DNA of 64,000 nt from Alistipes sp. UBA934 (GCA_002293535.1 DBDK01000010.1:62001-126000), one strand, 5' to 3'. Positions 24,734-34,778 are shown, numbered from the stretch's first letter. The notes: a model not told the origin generated them from the letters alone. Program-made: numbers and translations.

Positions 24734-26278
24734 ATGAACAAAGAACTGATAATCAACGTCACACCCAGCGAAATCAACATAGCACTGGCCGAAGACAAAG
24801 AACTCGTGGAGTTCAGCAAGGAGAAGTGCCAGACAGGTTTTGCTGTGGGAGACATATATCTGGGACGGGTTAGGAAACTTATGCCCGGACTCAATGCGGC
24901 TTTCGTGAACATAGGTCACGAGAGGGACGCATTCATACACTATCTCGATCTGGGCCCGGCGTTCGATACGCTACACAAACTGACGGGAATGCTGGCGCAA
25001 AAGAAGCGCATACCAAAGTTCGAGAATCTGAAAATGGCCCCGCCACTGGGCAAGAACGGCAAAATAGGTGAACACCTCGCAGTGGGTGACACCATAATGG
25101 TGCAAATCGCCAAAGAGGCGATCTCGACGAAAGGCCCAAGACTGACGGGAGATATATCGCTGGCGGGAAGGCACGTGGTGCTGCTACCGCTGAGCAATAA
25201 AATATCCATCTCGCAGAAGATCAAGCAAAACTCCGAGAAAAAGAGGCTCAAAAAAATAGTCGATACGGTGCTGCCGAAGAACTACGGTGTGATAATCCGT
25301 ACCGCGGCGGCAGGAATGACCGACCCCGACATAGAGCAGGATATACTCTCGCTGGTGGCAAAATGGGAGGGAGCATTCAACAAAATGAAAACCATAGCCT
25401 CCCCGGCGCTGCTGAGCGAGGAGATGAACAGGGCTAACTCGATGATCCGCGATCAGCTAAATGGTGATTTCAAGGCCATTCACGTGGACGATCAGGCCGT
25501 CTATGAAGATATCAGAGAGTACATAAAGGTGATCGCGCCCGAAAAGAGCCGGATAGTGAAGCTCTACAAGGGGAATGTGCCTATTTTTGACAACTTCGAC
25601 ATCACGCGACAGATAAAGGGGTTGTTCGCAAAGCACGTCTCACTGAAGCGCGGAGCATATCTGATAATCGAGCATACCGAAGCATTGCACGTGATCGACG
25701 TGAACAGTGGAAATCGAACCAAAGTGGAGAACGACCAGGAAAGAACGGTGATGGATGTGAATCTGGCAGCGGCGGCAGAAATTGCACGACAGCTAAGGCT
25801 GAGGGATATGGGAGGAATAATCGTGGTGGACTTCATAGATTTGCACAAGGGAGAAAACAGGCAGGTGCTCTACGATAAGATGACCCAATATATGGCCACG
25901 GACAGGGCTAAGCATACGATCCTGCCGCTGTCGAAATTCGGGCTGATGCAGATCACGCGCCAGAGGGTGAGGCCGGAAGCGATCTCTGAAGCGAAAGAGG
26001 TGTGCCCCTACTGCAACGGAACGGGAACAGTATCGCCTACATTGCTAATTGATAAACAGATAGAGAACAGAATCGCATACTATACCGAAAAGAAGGGAAT
26101 AATGAACCTCACGGTGAAGGCCAGCCCTTATGTGGCAGCTTTTTTGCGGCAGGGATTCCCCTCGCTGAGATTGAAGTGGATGTGGAAATATAAGTGCTGG
26201 GTGAGAGTGAAAACCGATCAGGCGCTGGGAGTGGCAGAAACAAAGATAATGGACATAAAAGGACGCGAATTGAATTGA
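24734..26278 (+). CDS. rng: Ribonuclease E/G family endoribonuclease (RNase G type)
   Basis: Single-strand-specific endoribonuclease for mRNA decay and rRNA processing. The 514 residues have an N-terminal S1 RNA-binding domain (about 38-125, LNAAFVNIGHERDAFIHYLD), a 5'-sensor region, and the DNase-I-like catalytic part with metal aspartates D322 (HVIDVNSG) and D366 (IVVDFIDLH). The zinc-link CPYCNGTG is at 424-431. There is no long C-terminal scaffold, so it is RNase G-sized, not E. coli RNase E-like. The last bases overlap the mfd start. Confidence 0.94.
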   Translation: MNKELIINVTPSEINIALAEDKELVEFSKEKCQTGFAVGDIYLGRVRKLMPGLNAAFVNIGHERDAFIHYLDLGPAFDTLHKLTGMLAQKKRIPKFENLKMAPPLGKNGKIGEHLAVGDTIMVQIAKEAISTKGPRLTGDISLAGRHVVLLPLSNKISISQKIKQNSEKKRLKKIVDTVLPKNYGVIIRTAAAGMTDPDIEQDILSLVAKWEGAFNKMKTIASPALLSEEMNRANSMIRDQLNGDFKAIHVDDQAVYEDIREYIKVIAPEKSRIVKLYKGNVPIFDNFDITRQIKGLFAKHVSLKRGAYLIIEHTEALHVIDVNSGNRTKVENDQERTVMDVNLAAAAEIARQLRLRDMGGIIVVDFIDLHKGENRQVLYDKMTQYMATDRAKHTILPLSKFGLMQITRQRVRPEAISEAKEVCPYCNGTGTVSPTLLIDKQIENRIAYYTEKKGIMNLTVKASPYVAAFLRQGFPSLRLKWMWKYKCWVRVKTDQALGVAETKIMDIKGRELN

Positions 26279-29200
26279 GTGAAGTTGTCGATAGGCTGGT
26301 CGAACGGTTCGGAGAGGGGAAAGCCTTTACCGAACTGGCGAAAACGGCGAAGAAGGCGCGCACCATTGCGGTCGAGAGGCTGGCAGGGAGCGCGTTTTCT
26401 CTCGCTGCGGCTGCCGCGTTGCGCCGAATGGGCGGCGTGCACGTCTTTGTGGCCGACGACCGGGACGCGGCAGCGTATCTGCTTAATGACCTGTATAATT
26501 TGGTGGGCGAAGAGGGAGTGATGTTCTTTCCGACGGCCTACAAGCGCTCGATCCAGTTCGGGCAGCAGGATCCGTCGGGAGTGGTGCAACGGACGGCGGT
26601 TTTAAATGCAGTGAGGGCGGCGGGCGGTTCGAGCGATGATGGTGCTCCGACTTTGGCGATTTGTACCTATCCGGAGGCACTGGCTGAAAAAGTAGTGTCG
26701 AGAGGAGAGTTGGCGGAAAAGACTTTGACCCTGAAGGTAGGTGAAGCAGTGTCGATGAGCACCGTGGAGGATATTTTGATGGATTGGGGTTTCGGAAGGG
26801 TCGATTTTGTCTATGAACCGGGCCAATACTCCATCAGGGGAGGGATAATGGACGTGTTTTCATATTCCGCGCCAAGACCATATCGCGTTGATTTTTTTGG
26901 AGATGAGATAGATTCGATTCGAATTTTCGAGATATCCTCGCAGCTGTCGGCCGAAAAGGTTGAGACGATGGAGGTGCTGCCGAGGCTGAGCGGAGTGAGT
27001 GAGGTTACGCTGGCAAAGTACATAGGCGACGCGCGCTGGTGGGTAGACGATCTGGGCTACACGCTGAAGATTTTGGATAAGCTGGTGGAAGGGAGCGCGA
27101 AGGAGTTTTTGAGTGATGCCGAGGAGCAACAAATGTTTGTTCGAAGTGCGAGCCGCACGGGCGATTATTTAGCCGGCACTAAGCGCCAGGTCGATGCGAC
27201 GGTCAATTTTAATACCTCGCCGCAACCGGAGTTCAACAAGCAGTTCGAGATGCTGGCAGACGACATCACCGAGCGTGCGAAAGAGGGCTACGAGACGTAT
27301 ATCCTGAGCGAGAACAGAGCGCAGATAGAGAGGCTGGAGAACATCTTCGCTTCGGTGCGACCGAATGGCGTGGTGCCGATGCGTTCGCTGTCGCTGACCT
27401 TGCACGAGGGCTTCGTGGATGACGATCTGAAAATTTGTCTATATACCGATCATCAGATATTTGGCCGCTATCACAGGTACAAGATACGCGGAGAGATCAA
27501 TCGCGACGAGGCGCTGACAGTGGCCGAACTTAACGAACTGAAACCCGGCGACTTCGTGGTGCATATAGACCACGGCGTGGGGAGGTTCGGAGGACTTGTG
27601 AAGCAGGTCGAAAACGGCAAGGAGATCGACGCTATCAAGTTGGTGTATAAGGACAACGACGTGCTGTTGGTGAACGTGCACAACCTGCATCGAATTGCAC
27701 GATACAAGAGTGGCGACGCGGCCGAACCGCCGAGGGTTTACAAGCTGGGCAGCGGTGCCTGGCAACGGATGAAGGCGGCGACGAAAAATGCCGTCAAAAA
27801 TATCGCGAGGGAGCTTATTGCGCTCTATGCCAAGCGAAAAGCTGCGCAAGGATTTGCCTTTTCGCCGGACACATACCTGCAAACCGAACTGGAAGCCTCG
27901 TTCCAATACGAAGATACGCCCGATCAGGAAAAGGCCACGGAGCTGATAAAGAGCGATATGGAGTCGCCGGAACCGATGGACAGGCTGGTATGTGGCGATG
28001 TGGGCTTCGGCAAAACAGAGGTGGCGATCAGGGCGACTTTCAAGGCAGTGGCAGACTCGAAACAGGTGGCGGTGTTGGTACCGACAACGATACTTTCGCT
28101 GCAACATTACAGGACTTTTTCGGAACGATTGCGCGGTTTTCCGGTGCGCATCGAATTCTTGAACCGAAGCAAGAGCGCAGCTGAAACCCGTGCAATATTG
28201 GCAGATGTGGCGGATGGGAAGATAGACATATTGATCGGGACGCACAAAATTCTGGGCAAAGATGTGAAATTCAAAGACCTGGGACTGCTGATAATCGACG
28301 AGGAGCAGAAGTTCGGCGTGTCAAGCAAGGAAAAATTGAGGGAGATGAGCGTTTCGGTCGATACGCTGACACTGACGGCGACACCTATTCCGAGAACGTT
28401 GCAATTTTCACTGATGGGTTCGCGCGACCTGAGTGTGATAAATACTCCGCCGCCGAACCGACAACCGATCGTGACAGAGAGCCATACGTTCAACGAAGAG
28501 CTGATAAAAGAGGCAGTGGAGGCGGAACTGGCGAGAGGAGGGCAAATCTATTTGGTGCACAACAGAGTGCAGGACATCGGGCGAGTGGCGGGAATAGTAC
28601 AGCGGCTGGTGCCGAAAGCAAGAGTGGCGGTGATGCACGGTCAAATGGATCCGAAGACGGTCGAAAAGCTGATTATGGACTTCATCTATGGTGAGTTCGA
28701 TGTGCTGGTGGCAACTTCGATCATTGAGAACGGGATCGATATCCCTAACGCTAACACGATAATTATCAATAACGCACAAAACTTCGGGCTGAGCGACCTG
28801 CACCAATTGAGGGGGCGCGTGGGGAGATCTAACAGAAAGGGTTACTGCTACTTACTCTCGCCGCCGGATGAACTTTTGGCAGGAGATGCGCGCAGGAGAC
28901 TGAGGGCGATAGAGGAGTTTTCGGACTTGGGTGCAGGCTTCAACATAGCAATGCAGGATCTCGATATTCGCGGTGCGGGAAACCTGTTCGGCGCAGAACA
29001 AAGCGGATTCATAGCGGATATCGGTTTCGAGACATATCAAAAGATCCTGAACGAAGCGGTGGCAGAGCTACGTGCCGAAGGTGTCGAAGGGGCGGAAAAA
29101 CTGATGGGTGGTACGGAAGGTCTGAATGGTACGGGTAGCGCGGCAGTGAGGTACATCGACGATACGCATATAGAGGTCGATGCGGAGGCGGGAATTCCGG

Positions 29201-29613
29201 ACGATTATGTGGCCAATGCGGCGGAAAAACTCAAGCTTTACAGGCAACTCGATGCGATGACGGACGAGGCTTCGATGCAAAAATTTGCAGTCGAGTTGGA
29301 AGACAGATTCGGGTCGATACCTACTGAAACACAAACGCTTATGGATGTGGTGAGGCTGCGTTGGCTGGCAATTGCGCTGGGGATGGAAAGGGTGAAAGTG
29401 AAGAACGGAATGATGATACTCTCATTCCCCTCGGATCCGGATTCGCCGTATTACAAAAGCGACGTGTTCAACCGTGTATTGCAGCACATTGCGACGCGGA
29501 AGGAAAAATTTGTGCTCAAACAGAACAATAATAAACTGGGTTTGTCAGTTAGAGAGGTTAGAGGCATTGCGGATGCTATTAATGTATTGAAAGGTTTTGA
29601 ATCTCACGATTGA
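26275..29613 (+). CDS. mfd: Transcription-repair coupling factor Mfd
   Basis: Removes stalled RNA polymerase and recruits UvrA to lesions. The protein of 1112 residues has a UvrB-like N-terminal part (LAGSAFSLAAAAALRR), the RNA-polymerase-interacting CarD-like domain (LKPGDFVVHIDHGVGRFGG near 425), and a RecG-like translocase with Walker A GDVGFGKTEVA near 575 and the DEEQ box near 675, then the TRCF C-terminal domain. I take TTG 26275 as start because it overlaps the rng stop by 4 bases (TTGA) and fits the family N terminus. A GTG at 26194 would give an 85-base overlap and an unlike leader. Confidence 0.95.
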   Translation: MSEVVDRLVERFGEGKAFTELAKTAKKARTIAVERLAGSAFSLAAAAALRRMGGVHVFVADDRDAAAYLLNDLYNLVGEEGVMFFPTAYKRSIQFGQQDPSGVVQRTAVLNAVRAAGGSSDDGAPTLAICTYPEALAEKVVSRGELAEKTLTLKVGEAVSMSTVEDILMDWGFGRVDFVYEPGQYSIRGGIMDVFSYSAPRPYRVDFFGDEIDSIRIFEISSQLSAEKVETMEVLPRLSGVSEVTLAKYIGDARWWVDDLGYTLKILDKLVEGSAKEFLSDAEEQQMFVRSASRTGDYLAGTKRQVDATVNFNTSPQPEFNKQFEMLADDITERAKEGYETYILSENRAQIERLENIFASVRPNGVVPMRSLSLTLHEGFVDDDLKICLYTDHQIFGRYHRYKIRGEINRDEALTVAELNELKPGDFVVHIDHGVGRFGGLVKQVENGKEIDAIKLVYKDNDVLLVNVHNLHRIARYKSGDAAEPPRVYKLGSGAWQRMKAATKNAVKNIARELIALYAKRKAAQGFAFSPDTYLQTELEASFQYEDTPDQEKATELIKSDMESPEPMDRLVCGDVGFGKTEVAIRATFKAVADSKQVAVLVPTTILSLQHYRTFSERLRGFPVRIEFLNRSKSAAETRAILADVADGKIDILIGTHKILGKDVKFKDLGLLIIDEEQKFGVSSKEKLREMSVSVDTLTLTATPIPRTLQFSLMGSRDLSVINTPPPNRQPIVTESHTFNEELIKEAVEAELARGGQIYLVHNRVQDIGRVAGIVQRLVPKARVAVMHGQMDPKTVEKLIMDFIYGEFDVLVATSIIENGIDIPNANTIIINNAQNFGLSDLHQLRGRVGRSNRKGYCYLLSPPDELLAGDARRRLRAIEEFSDLGAGFNIAMQDLDIRGAGNLFGAEQSGFIADIGFETYQKILNEAVAELRAEGVEGAEKLMGGTEGLNGTGSAAVRYIDDTHIEVDAEAGIPDDYVANAAEKLKLYRQLDAMTDEASMQKFAVELEDRFGSIPTETQTLMDVVRLRWLAIALGMERVKVKNGMMILSFPSDPDSPYYKSDVFNRVLQHIATRKEKFVLKQNNNKLGLSVREVRGIADAINVLKGFESHD

Positions 29614-30196
29614 TATAGGGAACACGCGTACAAAGGCGGCGCTTTTCGACGAGAAAGGGCGGCTGGTGCGTGCTATGAATATCGACAACACTACGCCGGT
29701 GCCGATAAAAAACCTCTACGGGACGCCGGAGACGCTGGGAATGGACAGACTGGCAGCGGCAGTGGGAGCGAGTGTGATGTTTCCGAGTCAGGCGGTACTG
29801 ATAGTGGATTTCGGGACGGCGATAACGTTCGATATTGTGACGGCGGAAGGTGAATATTTGGGCGGAAACATTTCGCCGGGAGCGAAGAGCAGGCTGAGAG
29901 CGCTGCACGACTACACTTCAGGGACGCTGCCGATGTGCGAACTGCCCGAAGAAGAGGCTGTTTTTCCGGCTAAAAACACGAAGGATGCCATTCGAAGCGG
30001 AGTGGTGAAGGGAATCGTGGCGGAGGTGAAAGAATATATAAAAGAGGTGCGAGAGAGGTTCGGGGAGGATGTGAAGATTATTTTTACAGGCGGTGACGCC
30101 GAATATTTTGCGAAACGGGTGAAATTTCCGATATTTGTCGCCTCGGAGCTCGTTCTATACGGACTGAATGCAATCTTGGAGTACAATGCAAAGTAA
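29597..30196 (+). CDS. coaX: Type III pantothenate kinase (CoaX)
   Basis: First enzyme of coenzyme A synthesis (pantothenate to 4'-phosphopantothenate), of the ASKHA fold. The short 199-residue protein shows the phosphate-1 motif TIDIGNTRTK (4-13), GMDRL (about 48-52), the VLIVDFGTAITFD motif with the catalytic aspartate (about 68-80) and GGNISPG. At 199 residues it is shorter than typical CoaX (about 240-260). The start is TTG at 29597, overlapping the end of mfd by 17 bases. No better ATG exists before the nucleotide motif. Confidence 0.9.
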   Translation: MNLTIDIGNTRTKAALFDEKGRLVRAMNIDNTTPVPIKNLYGTPETLGMDRLAAAVGASVMFPSQAVLIVDFGTAITFDIVTAEGEYLGGNISPGAKSRLRALHDYTSGTLPMCELPEEEAVFPAKNTKDAIRSGVVKGIVAEVKEYIKEVRERFGEDVKIIFTGGDAEYFAKRVKFPIFVASELVLYGLNAILEYNAK

Positions 30197-31562
30197 AGTT
30201 ATTAGGGGAGGGCGGCGATTGCTGCTCGTGGCGATGCTCTTGGGGGCGATCGTTTTTAGAGCGCAAGCGCAGGAAAACAGCCTGAATACCTACTCGCCAT
30301 ATACGATGTATGGGCTTGGAAATCTGAATAGCACCTCCAACACAAGCTTCACGGGACTGGCGGGAGCAAGCATCGGATTTCGCAACGACGGCTTCGATTC
30401 GGCGGGAACGTTGAGGGTAAATCCCTCGAATCCCGCGTCGCTGAGTGGCCTTGGAGCCAGGACTTTTATATTCGATGTGGGGCTGGCAGGCAGCAATGTC
30501 TATATGAAGCAACGTAGCGGATCGGATATGCTCAAAACCAGCTTCAACACTTTCAATATCAATAATGTGACAGCAGCGTTCTCGATCGCCGGAAAGCTGG
30601 GATTCGCTTTCAACCTGTCGCCATACAGCGAGGTAGGGTACAGGGTTCACACTGACGACGTGTCGTATTTGGCCGATCTCGGTATAGTGAGATACTATTA
30701 TAACGGTCAGGGCGACGTGAGTGAAGCCAAAGCGGCGATGGGTTGGGCACCGTTCAAAAGATTGTCGGTGGGCGCGGAATTTATCTACCTGTGGGGCAAT
30801 ATCGACAGGACGTATCAGGCTGTGATTATGAGCTATACTGGTTCAGGACAATACAGCGAGATCTCATCGCGCAACGGTTCGACCGCCAATACTAACGAGA
30901 AAGTGGCAAGAGTGTTCGGGGCGTTCGGGGTGCAGTATACGGCGCTGGACAAACCCAAAAGCAGGCTCACACTGGGGGCGACCTACCGTCTGGGAGGCAA
31001 ACTCAACTCTACCGTGACCGATTTTATCCCTTCCAACAATATTTATGGTGACACAATTCGCTTCAACCAAATGCGCTCGACCACCTATATGCCGCAAACC
31101 ATCGGCATAGGGGCGTATTTTCACCGGCCAAAATGGGCGATTGGCGCCGATTATGTTTTCCAGGACTGGGGGGCTAAAAACGGCAATGCGGGGGACGATA
31201 ATGTGCAATATGTGAATACCAACACGTTCAAATTGGGCGCTCAGTATACCCCCAACAGGCTCGACATAAGGGGGAGAGCAAGTAGTTTTTTCAATCGCAT
31301 AACCTATAAGGTCGGAGTGCGCTATGGTAATAACTATCTGCAATTTATGGGTCAGCCGATCCGCGAGAAAGCCGTTACGATAGGGCTCGATATTCCGTTC
31401 CGTGCGGTGAACGTTTCGACGCTGAACGTAGGTGTCGAACTGGGCCAAAGAGGACAGCTGGGTCACGGATTAGTTAAGGAAAACTACTTCAAGGTGAACG
31501 TGGGGGTGATGCTTTTTGGACGCGACTACGATTACTGGTTTGAAAAATATAAATATAATTAA
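30186..31562 (+). CDS. Predicted outer-membrane beta-barrel protein
   Basis: A 458-residue exported protein. It has a basic N terminus, hydrophobic core and a cleavage-like VFRAQA-QEN, followed by STYSPYTMYGLGN-type text common in Bacteroidota outer-membrane proteins with FadL/PorV-like folds. The body alternates polar and aromatic residues as in beta-strands (for example LTLGATYRLGG, KVGVRYGNNYLQF, FKVNVGVMLFGRDY). No function is assigned. An ATG 18 bases upstream is possible, but this one gives a better signal peptide. It overlaps coaX by 11 bases and precedes the TPR-lptC unit, a setting that suggests envelope assembly. Confidence 0.75.
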   Translation: MQSKVIRGGRRLLLVAMLLGAIVFRAQAQENSLNTYSPYTMYGLGNLNSTSNTSFTGLAGASIGFRNDGFDSAGTLRVNPSNPASLSGLGARTFIFDVGLAGSNVYMKQRSGSDMLKTSFNTFNINNVTAAFSIAGKLGFAFNLSPYSEVGYRVHTDDVSYLADLGIVRYYYNGQGDVSEAKAAMGWAPFKRLSVGAEFIYLWGNIDRTYQAVIMSYTGSGQYSEISSRNGSTANTNEKVARVFGAFGVQYTALDKPKSRLTLGATYRLGGKLNSTVTDFIPSNNIYGDTIRFNQMRSTTYMPQTIGIGAYFHRPKWAIGADYVFQDWGAKNGNAGDDNVQYVNTNTFKLGAQYTPNRLDIRGRASSFFNRITYKVGVRYGNNYLQFMGQPIREKAVTIGLDIPFRAVNVSTLNVGVELGQRGQLGHGLVKENYFKVNVGVMLFGRDYDYWFEKYKYN

Positions 31563-31570
31563 TATATTTG
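31539..31570 (+). promoter_or_regulatory. Promoter of the TPR-lptC-gldE unit (TTTG-N20-TATATTTG)
   Basis: TTTG at 31539-31542 and TATATTTG at 31563-31570 with a 20-base spacer. It overlaps the end of the outer-membrane protein gene and leaves 21 bases before the ATG. Confidence 0.7.
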
Positions 31571-31591
31571 CACCAACTAATCAATATCTAA

Positions 31592-32914
31592 ATGAAAAAA
31601 TTTGTTTTATTGGCGGCGGTGATGGTTATGAGCTCCTCCCTCGTGATGGCTCAGCACGAAGAAGATGCACGCTATGGGAATACTCCTGAAGAAAGAACCG
31701 AAAACGTAAAAAAATTGAACTATCTCAAATTCGAGATGGAAAGCAAAGAGTACGAACGTGCAGCGGAGTACTTGAAAGAGTTGATGAACAGCGCCCCCGC
31801 GGCGAGCTCCAATATCTATATCTGGGGTGCGACGATTTATAAAAACAAAGCCGCAAGGGCAAAATCGATCGACGAAAAGAATGCTTATGTGGACTCTGTG
31901 ATGTTGATCTATGATCGTCGTGCAGAATATTTCGGTGCCGACCCGCGTAGAGGTGTGCCCTACATTCTGGGTCTGAAAGCTCGTGATTATGTGACTCTCA
32001 ATCCGATGGATCGTGAAGGCGTAAGGCGCTTTTATCGAGAAGCTCTCGAATCGGGCACGGGAGGCGATAACGCTCAAACCGTACTGGAGTATTTCCAACA
32101 GCTGGTGGAAGATTTCAAAGGTGTGCAAATCGAGCCCGAAATGCTGTTGAGCGAATATGAAAGACTCAACCTAATGCTGGCTGAAGCGACTGAAGATCAA
32201 AAAGATACGTTCAACACACTCTTCGCGTCGAGTGGTGCGGCCAACTGTGATTTACTTGAAGAGTTGTTTGCACCCCAGATCGCCGAAAATCCGGGCGACC
32301 TGGATCTGATAACGAAAATTTACGGACTGATGTCGATGGTGAATTGCAGCAGCGATTTCTATATGGGCGTTGCTGAAAAGTACTATGCGCTGGCTCCCTC
32401 GTCGAGCACTGCTATCCGTTTGGCATCGCTGTTCGAGAGCAAAATGGAGTTTGCCAAGGCGCTGAAGTATTTGAACGAAATGTTGCTTACCGAAACAGAC
32501 CCTGCTGCAAAAGCTAATCTGTATGTGCGTATCGCAGCATCGGAACTCGGTTCGAAGCATAGCGCCGCTGCTGCACAAGCTGCCCGCGAAGCCATTGAAC
32601 TGAACTCAGATAATGGATTTGCTCATATGTTTCTGGCCGAGGCTTATGTTGCCGGCTCGACGGCTTGCAGCGGATTCCAACAACGTACGGTCTATTGGCT
32701 TGCATACGACCAATTTGCTCGTGCAAGAAGCGTGTTCGAGGCTCAGGGACAGACTAACGAGGTCGAAGCCGTCTCAGCGAGAATGGCCAGTTGCCGTGCA
32801 AACTTCCCTACTCTCGAAGACGGATTTATGTATGTGCAAGACTACCAGGACGGCAACTCCTATCACGTGAGCTGCGGATGGATATCAGGAAATACAATCA
32901 TACGTTCTCGCTAA
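31592..32914 (+). CDS. Exported tetratricopeptide-repeat protein
   Basis: A 440-residue protein with a cleavable signal (MKKFVLLAAVMVMSSSLVMAQ). It is mostly helical, with TPR-like pairs such as EYERAAEYLKELM (about 53-65) and MEFAKALKYLNEMLL (about 289-303). A conserved-looking end, YHVSCGWISGN, recalls a Bacteroidota TPR family found before lptC. Probably a periplasmic scaffold, with no partner identified. The end overlaps the lptC start by 37 bases. Confidence 0.8.
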   Translation: MKKFVLLAAVMVMSSSLVMAQHEEDARYGNTPEERTENVKKLNYLKFEMESKEYERAAEYLKELMNSAPAASSNIYIWGATIYKNKAARAKSIDEKNAYVDSVMLIYDRRAEYFGADPRRGVPYILGLKARDYVTLNPMDREGVRRFYREALESGTGGDNAQTVLEYFQQLVEDFKGVQIEPEMLLSEYERLNLMLAEATEDQKDTFNTLFASSGAANCDLLEELFAPQIAENPGDLDLITKIYGLMSMVNCSSDFYMGVAEKYYALAPSSSTAIRLASLFESKMEFAKALKYLNEMLLTETDPAAKANLYVRIAASELGSKHSAAAAQAAREAIELNSDNGFAHMFLAEAYVAGSTACSGFQQRTVYWLAYDQFARARSVFEAQGQTNEVEAVSARMASCRANFPTLEDGFMYVQDYQDGNSYHVSCGWISGNTIIRSR

Positions 32915-33531
32915 AGGGCAGAACGAGGGGGATGGCGCCTCTTGCTGCGGCAGGAGGGGCCATTCTGCTTTTGGGGCTGGTGGGCTGTGGGAGAGGGGCT
33001 ACTGGCGGAGGGGAAACCAACGATGAAGCATTGATCTCGCGCCGGGTGGATTCGATGATGGTGATCGCGTCGGACAACGGAAAACCAGTGAATCTGCTGA
33101 TAGCACCGCTTATGGAAGATCACGCTTATGCAAAAGCAGCTTTCGAGGAATTTCGGCAGGGGATAGAGTTCGTGGGATATAACGACTCCACGGGTCTTGA
33201 AGCCTCGCGGGTGGTTGCGGACTATGCCCTGCACTGGACTGCGCGCGATATGTGGGAGTTGAGAGGCAATGTGGTGGTCACGGGTGAAGAAGGACAAAGA
33301 CTTTATACACAGCAACTTTACTGGGACAGAAAGATCCACAAAATATACTCTAACGTCGATTCCAAGGTCGAAGAAGGACCGGACGTCTTCATCGGAGAGG
33401 GTTTCGAGGCAGAAGATGACTTTAGCCGCTGGACTTTCCGCCGACTGACGGGAAGGGTGAGTGTGGACACCGCGCCGGGAGCTGGGGCTGAGCCACCGCC
33501 TGTGGATGCTATTAACGATTCTCTGCAATGA
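32878..33531 (+). CDS. lptC: LPS export periplasmic protein LptC (lipoprotein form)
   Basis: Passes lipopolysaccharide from the LptBFG transporter to LptA. The 217-residue protein has a basic start, a hydrophobic span and a lipobox-like GLVGC (about residue 37), then a single beta-jellyroll-like OstA/LptC domain (SNVDSKVEEGPDVFIGEGFEAEDDFSRW near the end is the typical closing part). An ATG at 32932 after a purine-rich stretch would shorten the overlap with the TPR gene but lose the basic n-region. The stop overlaps the next start by 4 bases. Confidence 0.88.
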   Translation: MDIRKYNHTFSLKGRTRGMAPLAAAGGAILLLGLVGCGRGATGGGETNDEALISRRVDSMMVIASDNGKPVNLLIAPLMEDHAYAKAAFEEFRQGIEFVGYNDSTGLEASRVVADYALHWTARDMWELRGNVVVTGEEGQRLYTQQLYWDRKIHKIYSNVDSKVEEGPDVFIGEGFEAEDDFSRWTFRRLTGRVSVDTAPGAGAEPPPVDAINDSLQ

Positions 33532-34760
33532 GTATTCCGGTTGCCTGCATAATCATAGCTGCAATGCTGGTGCTGTCTGCGTTCTTTTCGGGGATGGAGA
33601 TAGCATTCACGAGCTCGAACAAGCTGAAATTGGAGATCGACCGGAAAGGAAGCGGATTTTTTAACTTCGCGGCAGGTCTGTTCACGCGCAATGCCGGTCA
33701 GTACATCACTTCGATGCTGGTGGGAAACAATATTGTGCTGGTGATCTATTCGCTGGCCGTTTCGGCGTTGCTGTCGGGATTGCTGGGGTACTCGTCGGTG
33801 GGACTGGAGACCCTTGTAGCCACGGTGGTGATAATTTTCCTGGGTGAATATATTCCTAAGTCGATCGTTTTGAAGAATCCCAACTTCTACTTTAAGGCCC
33901 TTGTGGTGCCGGTTTACCTCTTTTATATACTGCTTTACCCGATAACGAAATTTACGTCACTGATATCGTCGGGAATAATTCGCCTGTTCGGACAGCGGGC
34001 AGGTGCCGAGCCGATAGAGATATATTCGAGGGCCGAATTAGTGAGCCTGGTGGAGGATGGAGGAGGAGAAAAGGACCCGGAGCACGAAATGAAGCTGTTC
34101 CAAAAGGCATTGGATTTTCCCGACCTGCTGATAAGAGACTGTATGGTGCAACGCATTAACATAGAGGCGATAGAGGTGGACGAAAGCATCGAAGAATTGA
34201 CGCGACGGTTTGTGCAGACACAGTATTCGAGGATCTTCGTGTGGGAAGACTCCATAGACAACATCGTGGGCTACGTGAATGTGAAGAGCCTGTTTCGCGG
34301 GCCGGCGACTATCGCTAAGGCGCTCAAAAAGGTAGATTATGTGCCCGAAACGATGCCTGCAGGAGAACTTATGAACCACTTCATAAAGACGCACAGTTCC
34401 ATAGCCGTGGTGATCGACGAGTTCGGTGGAACGGCCGGAGTGGTGTCGTTGGAGGATATTTTGGAGGAAATTTTCGGCGAAATCGAAGACGAACACGACA
34501 CGCCCGATCTGGTGGAGAAAGAGACCGGCCACCACGAGTGGATATTCTCGTGTCAGCTGGAGGTGGATTATGTGAACGAAAAGTATGGTTTGGGAATACC
34601 CGAAAGTGATGATTATGACACACTTGCGGGATGGATAATCTGGAGTTTCGGCGATATTCCGCCCCAGGGAGAAGAGATGACCATCGAGGGTGGGTTCGAG
34701 GTGAAAATCCTGCGCCGAACTTCCTCAAGAATTGAGGTCGCACGGGTGCGGAAAATCTAA
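33528..34760 (+). CDS. CNNM/CBS-domain transporter-like protein (hemolysin/GldE family)
   Basis: A 410-residue membrane protein. It has a DUF21/CNNM domain with three to four helices (about 1-175, SAFFSGMEIAFTSSNKLK), a pair of CBS domains (about 195-315), and a CorC/HlyC C-terminal domain (about 325-410, DYDTLAGWIIWSFGDIPPQGE). CNNM/CorC proteins are linked to magnesium efflux. In gliding Flavobacterium the relative GldE is tied to motility. The EDILEEIFGEIEDEHD motif is well kept. Which role applies here is unknown. Confidence 0.88.
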   Translation: MSIPVACIIIAAMLVLSAFFSGMEIAFTSSNKLKLEIDRKGSGFFNFAAGLFTRNAGQYITSMLVGNNIVLVIYSLAVSALLSGLLGYSSVGLETLVATVVIIFLGEYIPKSIVLKNPNFYFKALVVPVYLFYILLYPITKFTSLISSGIIRLFGQRAGAEPIEIYSRAELVSLVEDGGGEKDPEHEMKLFQKALDFPDLLIRDCMVQRINIEAIEVDESIEELTRRFVQTQYSRIFVWEDSIDNIVGYVNVKSLFRGPATIAKALKKVDYVPETMPAGELMNHFIKTHSSIAVVIDEFGGTAGVVSLEDILEEIFGEIEDEHDTPDLVEKETGHHEWIFSCQLEVDYVNEKYGLGIPESDDYDTLAGWIIWSFGDIPPQGEEMTIEGGFEVKILRRTSSRIEVARVRKI

Positions 34761-34770
34761 AAAATTTGTT

Positions 34771-34778
34771 TATCTTTG
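34771..34778 (+). promoter_or_regulatory. -7 box of the ppiD-like gene (TATCTTTG)
   Basis: Plus-strand TATCTTTG, 28 bases before the ATG at 34807, in the 46-base gap after the CNNM/CBS gene. Confidence 0.6.

Noticed and set aside
26194..26277. An mfd start at the GTG at 26194
   Set aside because: It would overlap rng by 85 bases and add a residue stretch unlike any Mfd N terminus. The TTG at 26275 fits better.
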